The notes beneath the pieces are model-generated. The model worked only from the letters and a program-made list of their open reading frames with translations. It was not told the DNA's origin and made no database searches. A DNA stretch of 28,981 nt from the NCBI GenBank assembly GCA_019419645.1, contig DXZN01000021.1, positions 1 through 28,981 on the forward strand, in the 5' to 3' direction. Shown here piece by piece: positions 1-7,966 of the stretch; within the stretch, counting starts at the first letter, position 1, and every line of letters begins with the position of its first letter. The stretch is from Collinsella sp. Its GTDB lineage: Bacteria; Actinomycetota; Coriobacteriia; Coriobacteriales; Coriobacteriaceae. The position numbers were made by a program, and so were the translations under genes.

Positions 1-30
1 ATTTTCCGGTTCGACGAACAGCCGATCGTG

Positions 31-219
31 TCAAATTTGGTCTAACAGAGCCTTTTCTTTTGCGGCGGTCGCATCTTCCGTCTGCAAGGCAACTGCACCG
101 GTGGGGGAACTGGTTTCTGCCGCGATCGCCGTTACGGGGGCGATTCCCGCGACAAGTGCCGCGGAAAGGGCGATGCCCACAGTTGCTCGTCTTGCTCTTC
201 TTGCGAGAATGTCGTTCAT
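31..219 (-). CDS. Short ORF with signal peptide, possibly truncated secreted protein
   Basis: A 62-residue ORF starting at ATG 217-219, with a GAGG ribosome-binding sequence about 7 bases upstream. Residues 1-33 form a classical Sec signal peptide: a basic n-region (RRARR), a hydrophobic stretch around residues 15-30, and a likely cleavage after Ala-Ile-Ala-Ala. Only about 28 residues of Thr/Ala-rich, then charged, sequence follow before a TGA at 31-33. A mature peptide this small is unusual, and the end (KEKALLDQI) looks like the start of a helical or coiled-coil domain. The gene may therefore be a frameshifted or nonsense-truncated secreted protein whose remainder lies left of the window. 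A genuine small exported peptide cannot be excluded. Function unknown. Confidence 0.5.
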   Translation of the reverse strand: MNDILARRARRATVGIALSAALVAGIAPVTAIAAETSSPTGAVALQTEDATAAKEKALLDQI

Positions 220-269
220 CTCGGCACCTCATTTCAAGGGTTGGCGACTCAGCTGGTAGCACTACTGTA

Positions 270-278
270 AGTATACCA
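270..278 (-). promoter_or_regulatory. Candidate extended -10 promoter for the secreted ORF
   Basis: Read on the minus strand this is TGGTATACT, a TGN extended -10 followed by TATACT (5/6 to consensus). It lies about 50 bases upstream of the ATG at 219. No good -35 hexamer is seen, as is common for extended -10 promoters. Inference from sequence only. Confidence 0.4.
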
Positions 279-358
279 AGCGATTGGCGCGCCGCTGACC
301 GGGCGTGCGCACCTCTCCGCTTCTCTGGAAACCGAATCCCATTAGAAATGACGAGTTG

Positions 359-388
359 TTTACGCTTCTTTTGGGCTCACCGTACTAT
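359..388 (+). promoter_or_regulatory. Candidate promoter of the ABC exporter operon
   Basis: TTTACG at 359-364 and TACTAT at 383-388 are separated by 18 bases, each matching 4/6 of the housekeeping consensus. Transcription would start near 395. This leaves a leader of about 38 bases before ATG 433 and argues against translation from the TTG at 400. Confidence 0.35.
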
Positions 389-432
389 CATGATTCGAAT
401 TGAGTGTGAATGATGATAGGGAGCGCCCTTTT

Positions 433-2289
433 ATGATTGAGCTGCTCAGGCGTTTTGGTGGCAAGTTTCGACGGTATATGGTGATTGGCCCTGCGTGCAA
501 GCTGATCGAAGTGATCTTTGACCTGCTGACGCCGCTCGTGATTGCCCAGATGATCGATAAGGGCATTGGCTCGCACGACGTGAACGCCGTCGTCCACTAC
601 GGTATGGTACTTGCCGCCATGGCCGTGATCGGCATCTCGTTTACGCTCGTCTGCCAAAAGATGGCGGCGCTCACCTCGCAGGGCATGGGTACCGACATCC
701 GCGGCGCGCTCTACGGGCACATCAATAAGCTGAGCTATGCTGAGCTCGATCGCTTTGGCACGCCGTCGCTCATCACGCGTATCACCAACGATGTCAACCA
801 GGTGCAGCTAGCTGTGGCGCTGGGCGTGCGCATGCTCATCCGCTGGCCCTTCCTGGCGGTGGGCTCCATGGTCGCGGCCCTTGCCATCGACCTTAAGCTC
901 GGCATCATCTTTTTGATTTGCACGCCCGCCATCGGCCTGGTGTTTTGGTTTGTCATGGCGCGCTGCATTCCGTACTACAAGCAGCTGCAGGCAAAGCTTG
1001 ACCGCATCGCGCTCATTTGCCGCGAGGGGCTTTCGGGCGCCCGCGTGGTTCGCGCCTTTGTGCGCGAGGACCATGAGCGCGAGCGCTTTGCCCAAGCGGC
1101 CGATGACCAGGCACATACCGCCATCGCGGTGGGCAAGCTTTCGTCAATCCTTAATCCCGTCACGTTTTTGGTGATGAACCTGGGCGTGTGCGCCATCCTG
1201 TGGGTGGGCGGCATCCAGGTCAACGTGGGCGAGCTCACGCAGGGCCAGGTCATGGCGTTCGTCAACTACATGACGCAGACCCTGACCTCCATCGTGTATG
1301 TCGCCAACCTGGTCGTGGTCTTTACCAAGGCGAGCGCCAGTGCGTCGCGTATCAACGAGGTGCTCAATTGCGAGCCGAGCATCACCGACGAGGACAACCA
1401 GCCGGTTGCGCTGCCCGAGCCGAGCGACCTGGCGGGTGACGCTGTTCCGGTCTCCGCGCTGAGCTTTGACCATGCGAGTTTTTCGTTTGGCACGGGCGCC
1501 GCCAACGCCGTCAATGACGTGACCCTGGAGCTGCCGCTGGGCAAAACGCTCGGCATTATCGGCGGCACGGGCAGCGGCAAGTCCACGCTCGTTTCGCTTA
1601 TCCCGCGCCTGTACGATGCGAGCGCTGGCAGCGTGAGCGTGATGGGCGCCGACGTGCGCACTTGGCCGCTCGACCAGCTGCGCCATGTGGTCGCGACCGT
1701 CCCGCAGCGCGCGTCGCTGGTGAGCGGCACCATCCGCAGCAACCTGACCTGGCGTGACGAGTCAGCGACCGACGATGAGCTCTGGGCGGCGCTCGATATG
1801 GCGCAGGCCAGCGAATTCGTGCGCAACAAGCCGCAGGGGCTCGATGCCCCGGTCGAGGCGGGCGGTAAGAACTTCAGCGGTGGCCAACGCCAGCGCCTGA
1901 CCATCGCGCGCGCCTTAGTGGGCTCGCCGCAGGTCCTGATCATGGACGACTCCGCCTCGGCACTCGACTTTAAGACCGACGCGGCGCTTCGCCATGCCAT
2001 CCGCGAGCGCAGCGTGCGCGGTGCCGCCGAGGGCGGGCTGCCGCTCACGACGGTCATCGTGAGCCAGCGCGTCTCGACCGTGCGCGATGCCGACATGATC
2101 TGCGTGCTCGACCACGGATCGGTTGCGGGCCTGGGCACGCATGACGAGCTGTATGCAAGCTGCCAGCTCTATCGCGAGATTTGCCAGTCGCAGCTGCGCC
2201 GCGAGGAGCTCGAGGGCCAGCAGGGGAGCACGGTGCCCGCGTCCGCCCCGACTGCCCCTGCGCCTACTTGCTCAAAGGAGGGTTGCTAG
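433..2289 (+). CDS. ABC exporter half-transporter, degenerate-site subunit
   Basis: Type IV ABC exporter half (618 residues): six-helix transmembrane domain at about residues 15-310, then a nucleotide-binding domain. Walker A GGTGSGKST is at 377-385 and the ABC signature FSGGQ at 481-485. The Walker B region reads VLIMDDS, so the catalytic Glu is replaced by Asp506, and the H-switch His is Gln545 (VSQRVST). In heterodimeric exporters such as TM287/288 and BmrCD, this combination marks the subunit that contributes the non-hydrolysing ATP site. The partner gene begins on the base after this stop codon, so the two are certainly co-translated. ATG 433 is chosen because AGGGAG lies 9 bases upstream; an in-frame TTG at 400 would add 11 unconserved-looking residues. 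Substrate unknown (drug, lipid or peptide export). The C-terminal 30 residues are a Pro/Ala/Thr-rich tail. Confidence 0.93.
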   Translation: MIELLRRFGGKFRRYMVIGPACKLIEVIFDLLTPLVIAQMIDKGIGSHDVNAVVHYGMVLAAMAVIGISFTLVCQKMAALTSQGMGTDIRGALYGHINKLSYAELDRFGTPSLITRITNDVNQVQLAVALGVRMLIRWPFLAVGSMVAALAIDLKLGIIFLICTPAIGLVFWFVMARCIPYYKQLQAKLDRIALICREGLSGARVVRAFVREDHERERFAQAADDQAHTAIAVGKLSSILNPVTFLVMNLGVCAILWVGGIQVNVGELTQGQVMAFVNYMTQTLTSIVYVANLVVVFTKASASASRINEVLNCEPSITDEDNQPVALPEPSDLAGDAVPVSALSFDHASFSFGTGAANAVNDVTLELPLGKTLGIIGGTGSGKSTLVSLIPRLYDASAGSVSVMGADVRTWPLDQLRHVVATVPQRASLVSGTIRSNLTWRDESATDDELWAALDMAQASEFVRNKPQGLDAPVEAGGKNFSGGQRQRLTIARALVGSPQVLIMDDSASALDFKTDAALRHAIRERSVRGAAEGGLPLTTVIVSQRVSTVRDADMICVLDHGSVAGLGTHDELYASCQLYREICQSQLRREELEGQQGSTVPASAPTAPAPTCSKEGC

Positions 2290-4149
2290 ATGAACCCGTA
2301 TACTTCTTCCGGTTCGGTCGCCACGATGACCGCTAATGTGTCCGGCAACGATAACCTCAACGACCTGGGCGACGGCCCGCGCCAACCCGGTGATCCCGAG
2401 CGCTATCCCGTGGGCGCGGTGACGCGCCGCCTGCTGGGCTATGTTCGCCCGCACCGTATTTCGTTTACGGCGTCGTTTGTGAGCGCCGCCATCTCGGTGA
2501 TCTTGCAACTCTATACGCCCATCCTCATCGGCGAGGGCATCGACCTTATCGTTGCCGCCGGTCAGGTGGACTTCGACGCGCTGCTGCCGCTCGTTACCAA
2601 ACTCGCGCTCGTCGTGGTGGGAGCAGCGGCCTTCCAGTGGCTGCAGGGCTACTGCGTCAACCGCCTGTCCTACGAAACGGTGCGCGACATGCGCGTGGAG
2701 GCGAGCGATAAGCTCAGCCGCATGCCGCTCAGTTTTATCGACGGCCATGCCCACGGCGACCTTATGAGTCGCGTGGTCAACGACGTCGACCAGGTCGGCG
2801 ACGGTCTGCTGCAGGGCTTTACCCAGCTCTTTACCGGCGTTATCACCATCGTTGGCACGCTCGCGTTTATGCTCTCCATCAACCTGATCATGACGCTCGT
2901 GGTGGTGCTCGTCACGCCGCTTTCCATTTTTGCAGCCGGCGCCATCGCCAAGCTTTCCAACAAGAGCTTTACAGCACAGCAGCGCATCCAAGGGCAGCTC
3001 GGTGGTCATATCGAGGAGTATGTGGGCGAGCAGAAACTTGTCGACGCCTTTGCCTACGGTCCGCACGCTCAGCAGCGCTTCGATGCCCTCAACGCTGAGC
3101 TCTACACCGCGGGTGAGCGCGCGCAGTTTATGGGTTCGCTCTCCAACCCCGGCACGCGCTTTATCAACAACATCATCTATGCCGTGGTCGCTGTGATCGG
3201 CTGCGTGGGCGTGATCACGGGCGTGCCCGCGGCGCTCACGGTGGGCGGCGTGCAGATTTTCCTGTCCTATGCCAACCAGTACACCAAGCCGTTCAACGAG
3301 GTCACCAACGTCATTACGCAAATTCAGACCGCGTACGCCTCGGCGCGCCGCATGTTTGCGCTGCTCGATGCGCGCGAGCAGGAGCCCGACGCGTCGGACG
3401 CCGTAGAGCTCGCCGCCCCGAAGGGCGAGGTCGCCTTTGAGCATGTGGACTTTAGCTACGTGCCCGACCGCAAACTGCTGCAGGATATCTGCATCGATGC
3501 CAAGCCCGGCATGCGCTTTGCCCTGGTCGGTCCTACGGGCTGTGGCAAGACGACGCTCATCAACCTGCTGCTGCGTTTTTACGATATCGATGCTGGGCGC
3601 ATTGTGGTGGACGGGCGCTCGTCGCGTGACTACACGCGCTCGAGCCTGCGCCGTGCCTTTGGCATGGTGCTGCAGGACACCTGGCTGTTCGAGGGCACGG
3701 TGGCGGAGAATATCGCTTACGGTTGCCCCGATGCCACGCGTGAGCAGATTATCGAGGCCGCCAAGCGCGCGCACGCGCACAAGTTTATCGTGCAGCTGCC
3801 AGGCGGCTACGATACGGTCATCGGCGAGGACGGCGGCACGTTTAGCCAAGGTCAAAAACAGCTGCTGTGCATCGCGCGCGTCATGCTCACCGATCCGGCG
3901 ATTCTGCTGCTGGACGAGGCGACGTCGAGCATCGATACGCGTACCGAGCTGCAGGTACAGGCGGCATTCGACGAGCTCATGGCCGGTCGCACAAGCTTTG
4001 TCGTGGCGCACCGCCTGTCGACGATCCGCAACGCCGACTGCATTCTGGTCATGCGCGACGGCCAGATTATCGAGCGCGGCACGCACGACGAGCTGCTGGC
4101 GGCAGACGGCTTCTATGCCGAGCTCTACCGCAGCCAGTTTGCCCAGTAA
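2290..4149 (+). CDS. ABC exporter half-transporter, catalytic subunit
   Basis: Second half (619 residues) of the heterodimeric exporter. A roughly 55-residue polar N-terminal extension precedes six transmembrane helices (about 60-340) and the nucleotide-binding domain. Walker A GPTGCGKTT is at 414-422, Walker B ILLLDE at 538-543 with the catalytic Glu543 present, and the H-switch His574 is intact (VAHRLST). The ABC signature is altered to FSQGQ at 518-522. In TM287/288-type exporters the partner with a complete Walker B carries this same S-Q-G-Q change, so together the two subunits form one working and one degenerate ATP site. Start ATG 2290 directly abuts the upstream stop, with AAAGGAGG 8 bases before it. 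Substrate cannot be predicted from sequence. Confidence 0.93.
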   Translation: MNPYTSSGSVATMTANVSGNDNLNDLGDGPRQPGDPERYPVGAVTRRLLGYVRPHRISFTASFVSAAISVILQLYTPILIGEGIDLIVAAGQVDFDALLPLVTKLALVVVGAAAFQWLQGYCVNRLSYETVRDMRVEASDKLSRMPLSFIDGHAHGDLMSRVVNDVDQVGDGLLQGFTQLFTGVITIVGTLAFMLSINLIMTLVVVLVTPLSIFAAGAIAKLSNKSFTAQQRIQGQLGGHIEEYVGEQKLVDAFAYGPHAQQRFDALNAELYTAGERAQFMGSLSNPGTRFINNIIYAVVAVIGCVGVITGVPAALTVGGVQIFLSYANQYTKPFNEVTNVITQIQTAYASARRMFALLDAREQEPDASDAVELAAPKGEVAFEHVDFSYVPDRKLLQDICIDAKPGMRFALVGPTGCGKTTLINLLLRFYDIDAGRIVVDGRSSRDYTRSSLRRAFGMVLQDTWLFEGTVAENIAYGCPDATREQIIEAAKRAHAHKFIVQLPGGYDTVIGEDGGTFSQGQKQLLCIARVMLTDPAILLLDEATSSIDTRTELQVQAAFDELMAGRTSFVVAHRLSTIRNADCILVMRDGQIIERGTHDELLAADGFYAELYRSQFAQ

Positions 4150-4189
4150 GCACGGTCGTGGGGCAAATTAATCAATCGACAGAAGGTGG

Positions 4190-4217
4190 TTTACATCTGT
4201 CACGTTAGTACTAAGAT
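4190..4217 (+). promoter_or_regulatory. Candidate promoter of the flavodoxin-like gene
   Basis: TTTACA (4190-4195, 5/6 to -35) and TAAGAT (4212-4217, 4/6 to -10) are separated by 16 bases in an AT-rich gap of an otherwise GC-rich region. Start of transcription would be near 4224, about 47 bases before the coding region. Confidence 0.45.
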
Positions 4218-4270
4218 ATTCATCTAATAAATTGCATTAGTGGCTTTAGTTTTGGGGGAAACGAGGCAAC

Positions 4271-4828
4271 GTGACTATGACGTGCTCTTTGGTGGTTAAC
4301 AGCAAGAGCGGTAATACCAGGATGGTTTCGGGTGCGATCAAGCGCGCTCTGCAGGCTGCGGGCGTTGAGTTTGTCCATGCCGCGGCGTTGAGTGACGATG
4401 CGGATGCAGATCAGGTTGCGCTCGAGGCGCAGGGGGCCTGCGCGGCCGACATGGTGCTCGTCGGTTTTTGGTGCGACAAGGGCGCGTGCACGCCTTCGGT
4501 CGCGGCGTTGCTCTCCGCCTTGCACGGCAAGCGCGTGTTCCTGTTTGGCACCTGCGGCTTTGGCGCCGACCAGAGCTATTACCAGCAGATTATCGACCGC
4601 GTAGCTTCCAATTTGGCTGGGGATGCCGAGCTTGCGGGCTGGGCGATGTGCCAGGGTAAGATGGGCCCTGCGGTCAAGCAGCGCTACGAGGCCATGCTCG
4701 AGCAAGATCCCGACAACGCCCGCTTTAAGATGCTGCTCGACAACTGGGTTGCCGCGAAGGATCATCCCACCAAGGAAGATATGGATAACATGGCGGCGGC
4801 GGCCAAGAAGGCCGTGCTGGGCGAGTAA
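4271..4828 (+). CDS. Flavodoxin-family protein (BilS-like)
   Basis: A 185-residue single-domain flavodoxin fold. Residues 6-17 (VVNSKSGNTRM) match the flavodoxin phosphate-binding loop that grips FMN, and FLFGTCGFGAD around residues 95-105 matches the second FMN-contacting loop. The C-terminal part (QGKMGPAVKQRYEAML) resembles the small flavodoxins that NCBI names BilS, partners of bilirubin reductase in gut bacteria. No bilR-like gene is visible here, so that role is only a possibility. It probably acts as a cytosolic electron carrier or FMN-dependent reductase. The gene looks monocistronic, with its own promoter-like sequence and a terminator 40 bases downstream. GTG 4271 and ATG 4277 are both possible starts; GAGG at 4263-4266 lies 4 and 10 bases before them. 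Confidence 0.8.
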   Translation: MTMTCSLVVNSKSGNTRMVSGAIKRALQAAGVEFVHAAALSDDADADQVALEAQGACAADMVLVGFWCDKGACTPSVAALLSALHGKRVFLFGTCGFGADQSYYQQIIDRVASNLAGDAELAGWAMCQGKMGPAVKQRYEAMLEQDPDNARFKMLLDNWVAAKDHPTKEDMDNMAAAAKKAVLGE

Positions 4829-4870
4829 CTTCGTCGTTCGCGGTCCTTCGTGCAAAACAATACAAATGTG

Positions 4871-4900
4871 AAAGCCTCGAAATTCTCGAGGCTTTTTTCT
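4871..4900 (+). terminator. Rho-independent terminator
   Basis: A perfect 10-bp stem (4871-4880 with 4886-4895, AAAGCCTCGA and its complement) closes a 5-base loop and runs into a T-rich tail. It ends the flavodoxin-like gene. Confidence 0.9.
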
Positions 4901-5011
4901 TGACACTCGTGGGCGCAACTGTGGCAAGCGTTTGGGGGTGACACTTTCCATCACCCCGATGACGAGACCGTCCTGGACGACACGCTCTCATGCGTTCGCT
5001 GGATGTATTCA

Positions 5012-5221
5012 GAGTGGGACGGGCTTTCCGGATGGATGGGGATTCGGAAAGTGCGTCCCAGAATTTGCCTTTGGAGTGGGATGCAGTTTCCGGTTGAGGG
5101 CTCTGGCGGAAAATGCGACCCGGAATTTGCGATCAGAGTGGGATGCAGCTTCCCAACGGAGCCACAAGCGGAAACTGCATCCCACTCCGGACGTGAATTC
5201 TGGGACACGGTTTCCGGATGC
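5012..5221. repeat. 62-bp tandem repeat array, 3.5 copies, each with a dyad
   Basis: Copies begin at 5012, 5074 and 5136, exactly 62 bases apart, with a partial copy from 5198 to about 5221. Each starts GAGTGGGA, then a TTTCCG-like block, a variable centre of 10-15 bases, a CGGAAA block, TGCG and CCC, and in copies 1-2 GAATTTGC. The two halves of each copy are inverted complements, so every copy can fold into a hairpin. In copy 3 the arms 5136-5153 and 5169-5186 differ by one base. No unique spacers lie between copies, so this is not a CRISPR. Function unknown. Confidence 0.85.
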
Positions 5222-5246
5222 AAAAAAGGCCACAAGACGTGGCCTT
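5222..5246 (-). terminator. Minus-strand terminator beyond the LTA-synthase-like gene
   Basis: AAGGCCAC (5226-5233) pairs with GTGGCCTT (5239-5246) around a 5-base loop. On the minus strand the stem is followed by a run of six T. It would stop transcripts from the minus-strand gene that ends at 5452, after they have copied the palindrome at 5303-5431. Confidence 0.75.
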
Positions 5247-5302
5247 CGACTTATATATGTTCAGCGGATACCCCTATGACAAGCCGCGCTCCAACAACAT
5301 GG

Positions 5303-5431
5303 CGTCTGTCCGGGCGGAGGCATATAAGGTTCATCGCGAGTCCCGCACGCAAAGGGGGCCACTAATGTGGTCCCCGTCTTGCGCAGGACTGTCCGAGCGG
5401 GGAACCTTATATGCCTCCGCCCGGACAGACG
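5303..5431. repeat. 129-bp palindromic element with perfect 30-bp arms
   Basis: Arm 5303-5332 (beginning CGTCTGTCCGGGCGGAGGCA) is an exact reverse complement of 5402-5431. The 69 bases between them fold further: CCAC and GTGG flank a TAAT loop, GGGG pairs with CCCC, and CGCAA/TTGCG and AGTCC/GGACT add outer pairs. The whole element is a nearly continuous hairpin or cruciform. It lies 20 bases past the stop codon of the minus-strand LTA-synthase-like gene. It has no coding capacity of its own and could be a MITE-like element or a transcript-end structure. Confidence 0.85.
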
Positions 5432-5451
5432 TTTCAGTTATGAGCGACCCG

Positions 5452-7752
5452 CTACTTAATCTTGGTCGTGCCCGGCGCCAGGTTGGGGTCGGTCTCGTTG
5501 GCCTCGGTCTGGAAGTGCTCCGTATAGACGTTCTTGCCGTCGCGGAACATCTCGTAGTACTGCATCTTGGCGTAATCCTCGCGCGCCTTGGTGGCGGCTG
5601 CGGCAGCGGCGTCGTCACCGGTGACGTTGGAGGAGAGCGCCCAGCGCAGGCTGGCATCCTCGTAGCCCACGGAGTTGATGGCGGGCAGCGACTCGCGCAG
5701 CGTCATGTGCGCTTTCTGGTAGTCGGTCAGCGGGGCGCCAATCAGCTGCATGAGCTGCGTGGACAGGTAGTTGGTGGACAAGTCGTCGACCTCGCTCGTC
5801 TGGTCGCAGCCGGCAACGTCGTAGTTAGCCCAAATGATGTAGTCGGTCTGCCACAAGCGCTCCTGGTGGGTGGCGTCGTCCTCGTCGGTAAACCACTTGT
5901 CATTGAACTTGGACGGGAAGAACGGCTGGTGATCGCCCCAGAAAACCACGACCACCTTGCGGTCGAGCTTGCTCAAGGCGTTGAGGAAGTAGCGCAGTGC
6001 CTGGTCGGACTGCTCGATGCACGAGACGTACTCGTCGACATCGGAGAGCGTGCCGTCCTCGACGGTCTTGGCGTCCAGGTCGGTCGTGTCGATGTTCAGG
6101 TGCATCTGCTTGTCGGCCGGCAGCAGGCCCGTGTCGTAGCCCGAGTGGTTCTGCATGGTCACGTCGAAGATAAACTGAGGATCGGCGTTCTGGTCGAGCA
6201 GCTCAAGAATCTTGTCGTAGGTCGCCTGGTCGGTCACCATGCCGCGCAGGGTATCGGCACCCTGGAAATCGTTGATGGACAGGAACTGGTCAAAGCCAAA
6301 GTCCTTGTAGACGTTCTCGCGGTTCCAGTTGGTGGCGTGGTTGGGGTGCATGGCCGTGGTGGAATATCCGAGCGACTTGAACTGCTCTGCCAGGTTCCCG
6401 GTCGTTTCCATGTTGTAGATGGTGTAGGGGTACACGCCCGAGCCCAGGTTGGCCATGGAGTTGCCGGTCATAAACTCAAACTCGGTATTGGCCGTGCCGC
6501 CGCCGTAGGCGCTCACGTAGAGCTTGCCGCGGCTGAGGCAGTTGGACAGGCTCTTAAAGTACTGCGGACCCTCGTAGCCGGCGCGCATATTCTGGTAGAT
6601 GGATAGGTCCGAGAAGGTCTCGTTCATGATGGCGATGACCGTGGGCTTCTCGCTGTCGAATTGCTCCTCTGCGGCGGCGCGCTCGTCGCTCTTGGCCGCG
6701 TCGGACTTGTCGTAGGCCTTGGCGTACTTTTTGAGCGTGGCCTTGGCGTCATCGACAGAATAGTCGGCGGGTTTGGGCGGCTTGATGGACTGTGCTGCAC
6801 TAATAAAGGCAGGCAGATAGCCCTCGCGCCAGTAGCTCTCGAGCGGGCGCCAGGTGTAGACGGTGATGCCGAGGGTGTTGTAGTAGTCGATGAGCGTGAC
6901 ATGCGCGGTCACGCCGCCCAGGCACAGCACCGCCACGAGCAGGTTGGTGAGCAGCATGCGCTTGGCATTGACGGCGCCCTTCTGGCGATGCGGCGCCACG
7001 ATGCCGGCGTACTCGCATAGCAGCATGGCAATGGCGGTAAAGCCCATGGACAGCACACAGAACAGCGAGATGGAGAAGGTGTAGCCGTTGCCGGCGACCG
7101 CGGCGGCGGTGGAGATGGCCGAAAGGTCGCCCGGCTGGATGGGCATGGATTTAAACGTGATGACGAAGAACTCGGCAATGCCCAGGATAAAGAGGGCAAA
7201 GGCCAGGACGGCGGGAGCTGCGCCGTGGCGCTGGAATAGGAAGAACAGTCCGACCATGAGCGTGGTGATGATGGCCCACTCGAGCAGGATGCACAGGGGG
7301 TAGACCCAGGTAAAGTCGTGGTTGGACGAGACCTCCATGCCCAGCAGCGCAAAGACGCCGGCTAGTAGCAGGCACAGGACGGCGGCGACGAGCGGTTTGC
7401 CCACAAAGGCGCCGCGCAGGCGGGCGAGCTTGCCGGTGGGGGCGGGGGCGTCGGGCTCGGCGAACGCAAAGACGCGCGGGGCGATGCGGTCGCGGGCGAT
7501 GCTGGCCCAAGCGCATCCGGTGAGGATGGCGTTGGTCAGGATGAGCATCACAAAGGCGAGCGGCTCGTTTTGGGCGACGAGGCCCACGGCGCCCCAAATG
7601 GTCAAAAAGACCTGGAACAGACCGAAGGCGACGCTCCAGGCGATGGCGCTCTTGGCAATGGTGCCCGATTGCGCCTTGACGGTCTTGGTCTCACGTAAAA
7701 CAAAGTGGACGGTCGCCGCAAGACCGACGAGCGAGATGGCGGCAGCGAACAT
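5452..7752 (-). CDS. LTA synthase-like membrane sulfatase-fold phosphotransferase
   Basis: A 766-residue membrane enzyme of the alkaline-phosphatase/sulfatase superfamily, close to lipoteichoic acid synthases. Roughly eight hydrophobic helices fill residues 1-290 (for example 1-20, 41-60, 66-85, 121-140, 158-200, 222-246, 265-285), followed by an extracytoplasmic catalytic domain. Key motifs are MNETFSD with the expected catalytic Thr379, YGGGTANTEFEF at about 416-427, HPNHATNW at 469-476 and FWGDHQPFF at 604-612, supplying metal-binding Asp/His. It likely transfers glycerol-phosphate or a similar head group to an envelope polymer; the exact product in this lineage is not known. ATG 7752 is chosen over the GTG at 7767 because AGGAG lies 7 bases upstream of the ATG and within the longer version. 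S. aureus LtaS is about 646 residues with five helices, so the N-terminal membrane part here is larger. Monocistronic. Confidence 0.88.
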   Translation of the reverse strand: MFAAAISLVGLAATVHFVLRETKTVKAQSGTIAKSAIAWSVAFGLFQVFLTIWGAVGLVAQNEPLAFVMLILTNAILTGCAWASIARDRIAPRVFAFAEPDAPAPTGKLARLRGAFVGKPLVAAVLCLLLAGVFALLGMEVSSNHDFTWVYPLCILLEWAIITTLMVGLFFLFQRHGAAPAVLAFALFILGIAEFFVITFKSMPIQPGDLSAISTAAAVAGNGYTFSISLFCVLSMGFTAIAMLLCEYAGIVAPHRQKGAVNAKRMLLTNLLVAVLCLGGVTAHVTLIDYYNTLGITVYTWRPLESYWREGYLPAFISAAQSIKPPKPADYSVDDAKATLKKYAKAYDKSDAAKSDERAAAEEQFDSEKPTVIAIMNETFSDLSIYQNMRAGYEGPQYFKSLSNCLSRGKLYVSAYGGGTANTEFEFMTGNSMANLGSGVYPYTIYNMETTGNLAEQFKSLGYSTTAMHPNHATNWNRENVYKDFGFDQFLSINDFQGADTLRGMVTDQATYDKILELLDQNADPQFIFDVTMQNHSGYDTGLLPADKQMHLNIDTTDLDAKTVEDGTLSDVDEYVSCIEQSDQALRYFLNALSKLDRKVVVVFWGDHQPFFPSKFNDKWFTDEDDATHQERLWQTDYIIWANYDVAGCDQTSEVDDLSTNYLSTQLMQLIGAPLTDYQKAHMTLRESLPAINSVGYEDASLRWALSSNVTGDDAAAAAATKAREDYAKMQYYEMFRDGKNVYTEHFQTEANETDPNLAPGTTKIK

Positions 7753-7966
7753 GCTGAGACTCCTCACAAACTTAAAACCTACGAAAGCGGGGGTTTACCC
7801 GATTGTTACCAAGATATGCGCTGCAATTGGTGGCTGCGCACAACAACCAGCCATATTAACGCGCACGTGTGGCGGTGTGGCGCAATGTAGTGGCGACCTG
7901 CGCGATAATGGACGGGAATTACACGGAAACGTAAAGGCTTCTTAAAGAAATGGCGAGGGTAGGGCG

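Larger units (their letters stand above)
4829..5451. other. Gene-free region rich in structured repeats
   Basis: These 623 bases separate two convergent transcription units. They hold the flavodoxin terminator, a small GGGGTGA/TCACCCC hairpin at 4935-4957, the 62-bp array, the minus-strand terminator and the 129-bp palindrome. ORFs of 70-120 codons cross the region on both strands. Their translations merely repeat the array and differ between frames with no recognisable domain, so I do not call a gene. Confidence 0.7.

Noticed and set aside
2272..4086. Long antisense ORF (604 codons) opposite the second ABC gene
   Set aside because: His/Arg/Asp-rich translation without any domain, fully opposite a gene with clear ABC motifs; typical shadow ORF of GC-rich coding DNA.
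5012..5221. CRISPR array
   Set aside because: Repeats are directly adjacent 62-bp copies with no unique spacers of constant length, and no cas genes are nearby.
5303..5431. Insertion sequence with terminal inverted repeats
   Set aside because: Only 69 bases lie between the arms, so no transposase is encoded; kept as a palindromic or MITE-like element instead.
5218..6606. 462-codon plus-strand ORF beginning in the repeat region
   Set aside because: Its translation is low-complexity Val/Gly/Leu-rich sequence opposite the LTA-synthase-like gene, which has catalytic motifs in the other strand.
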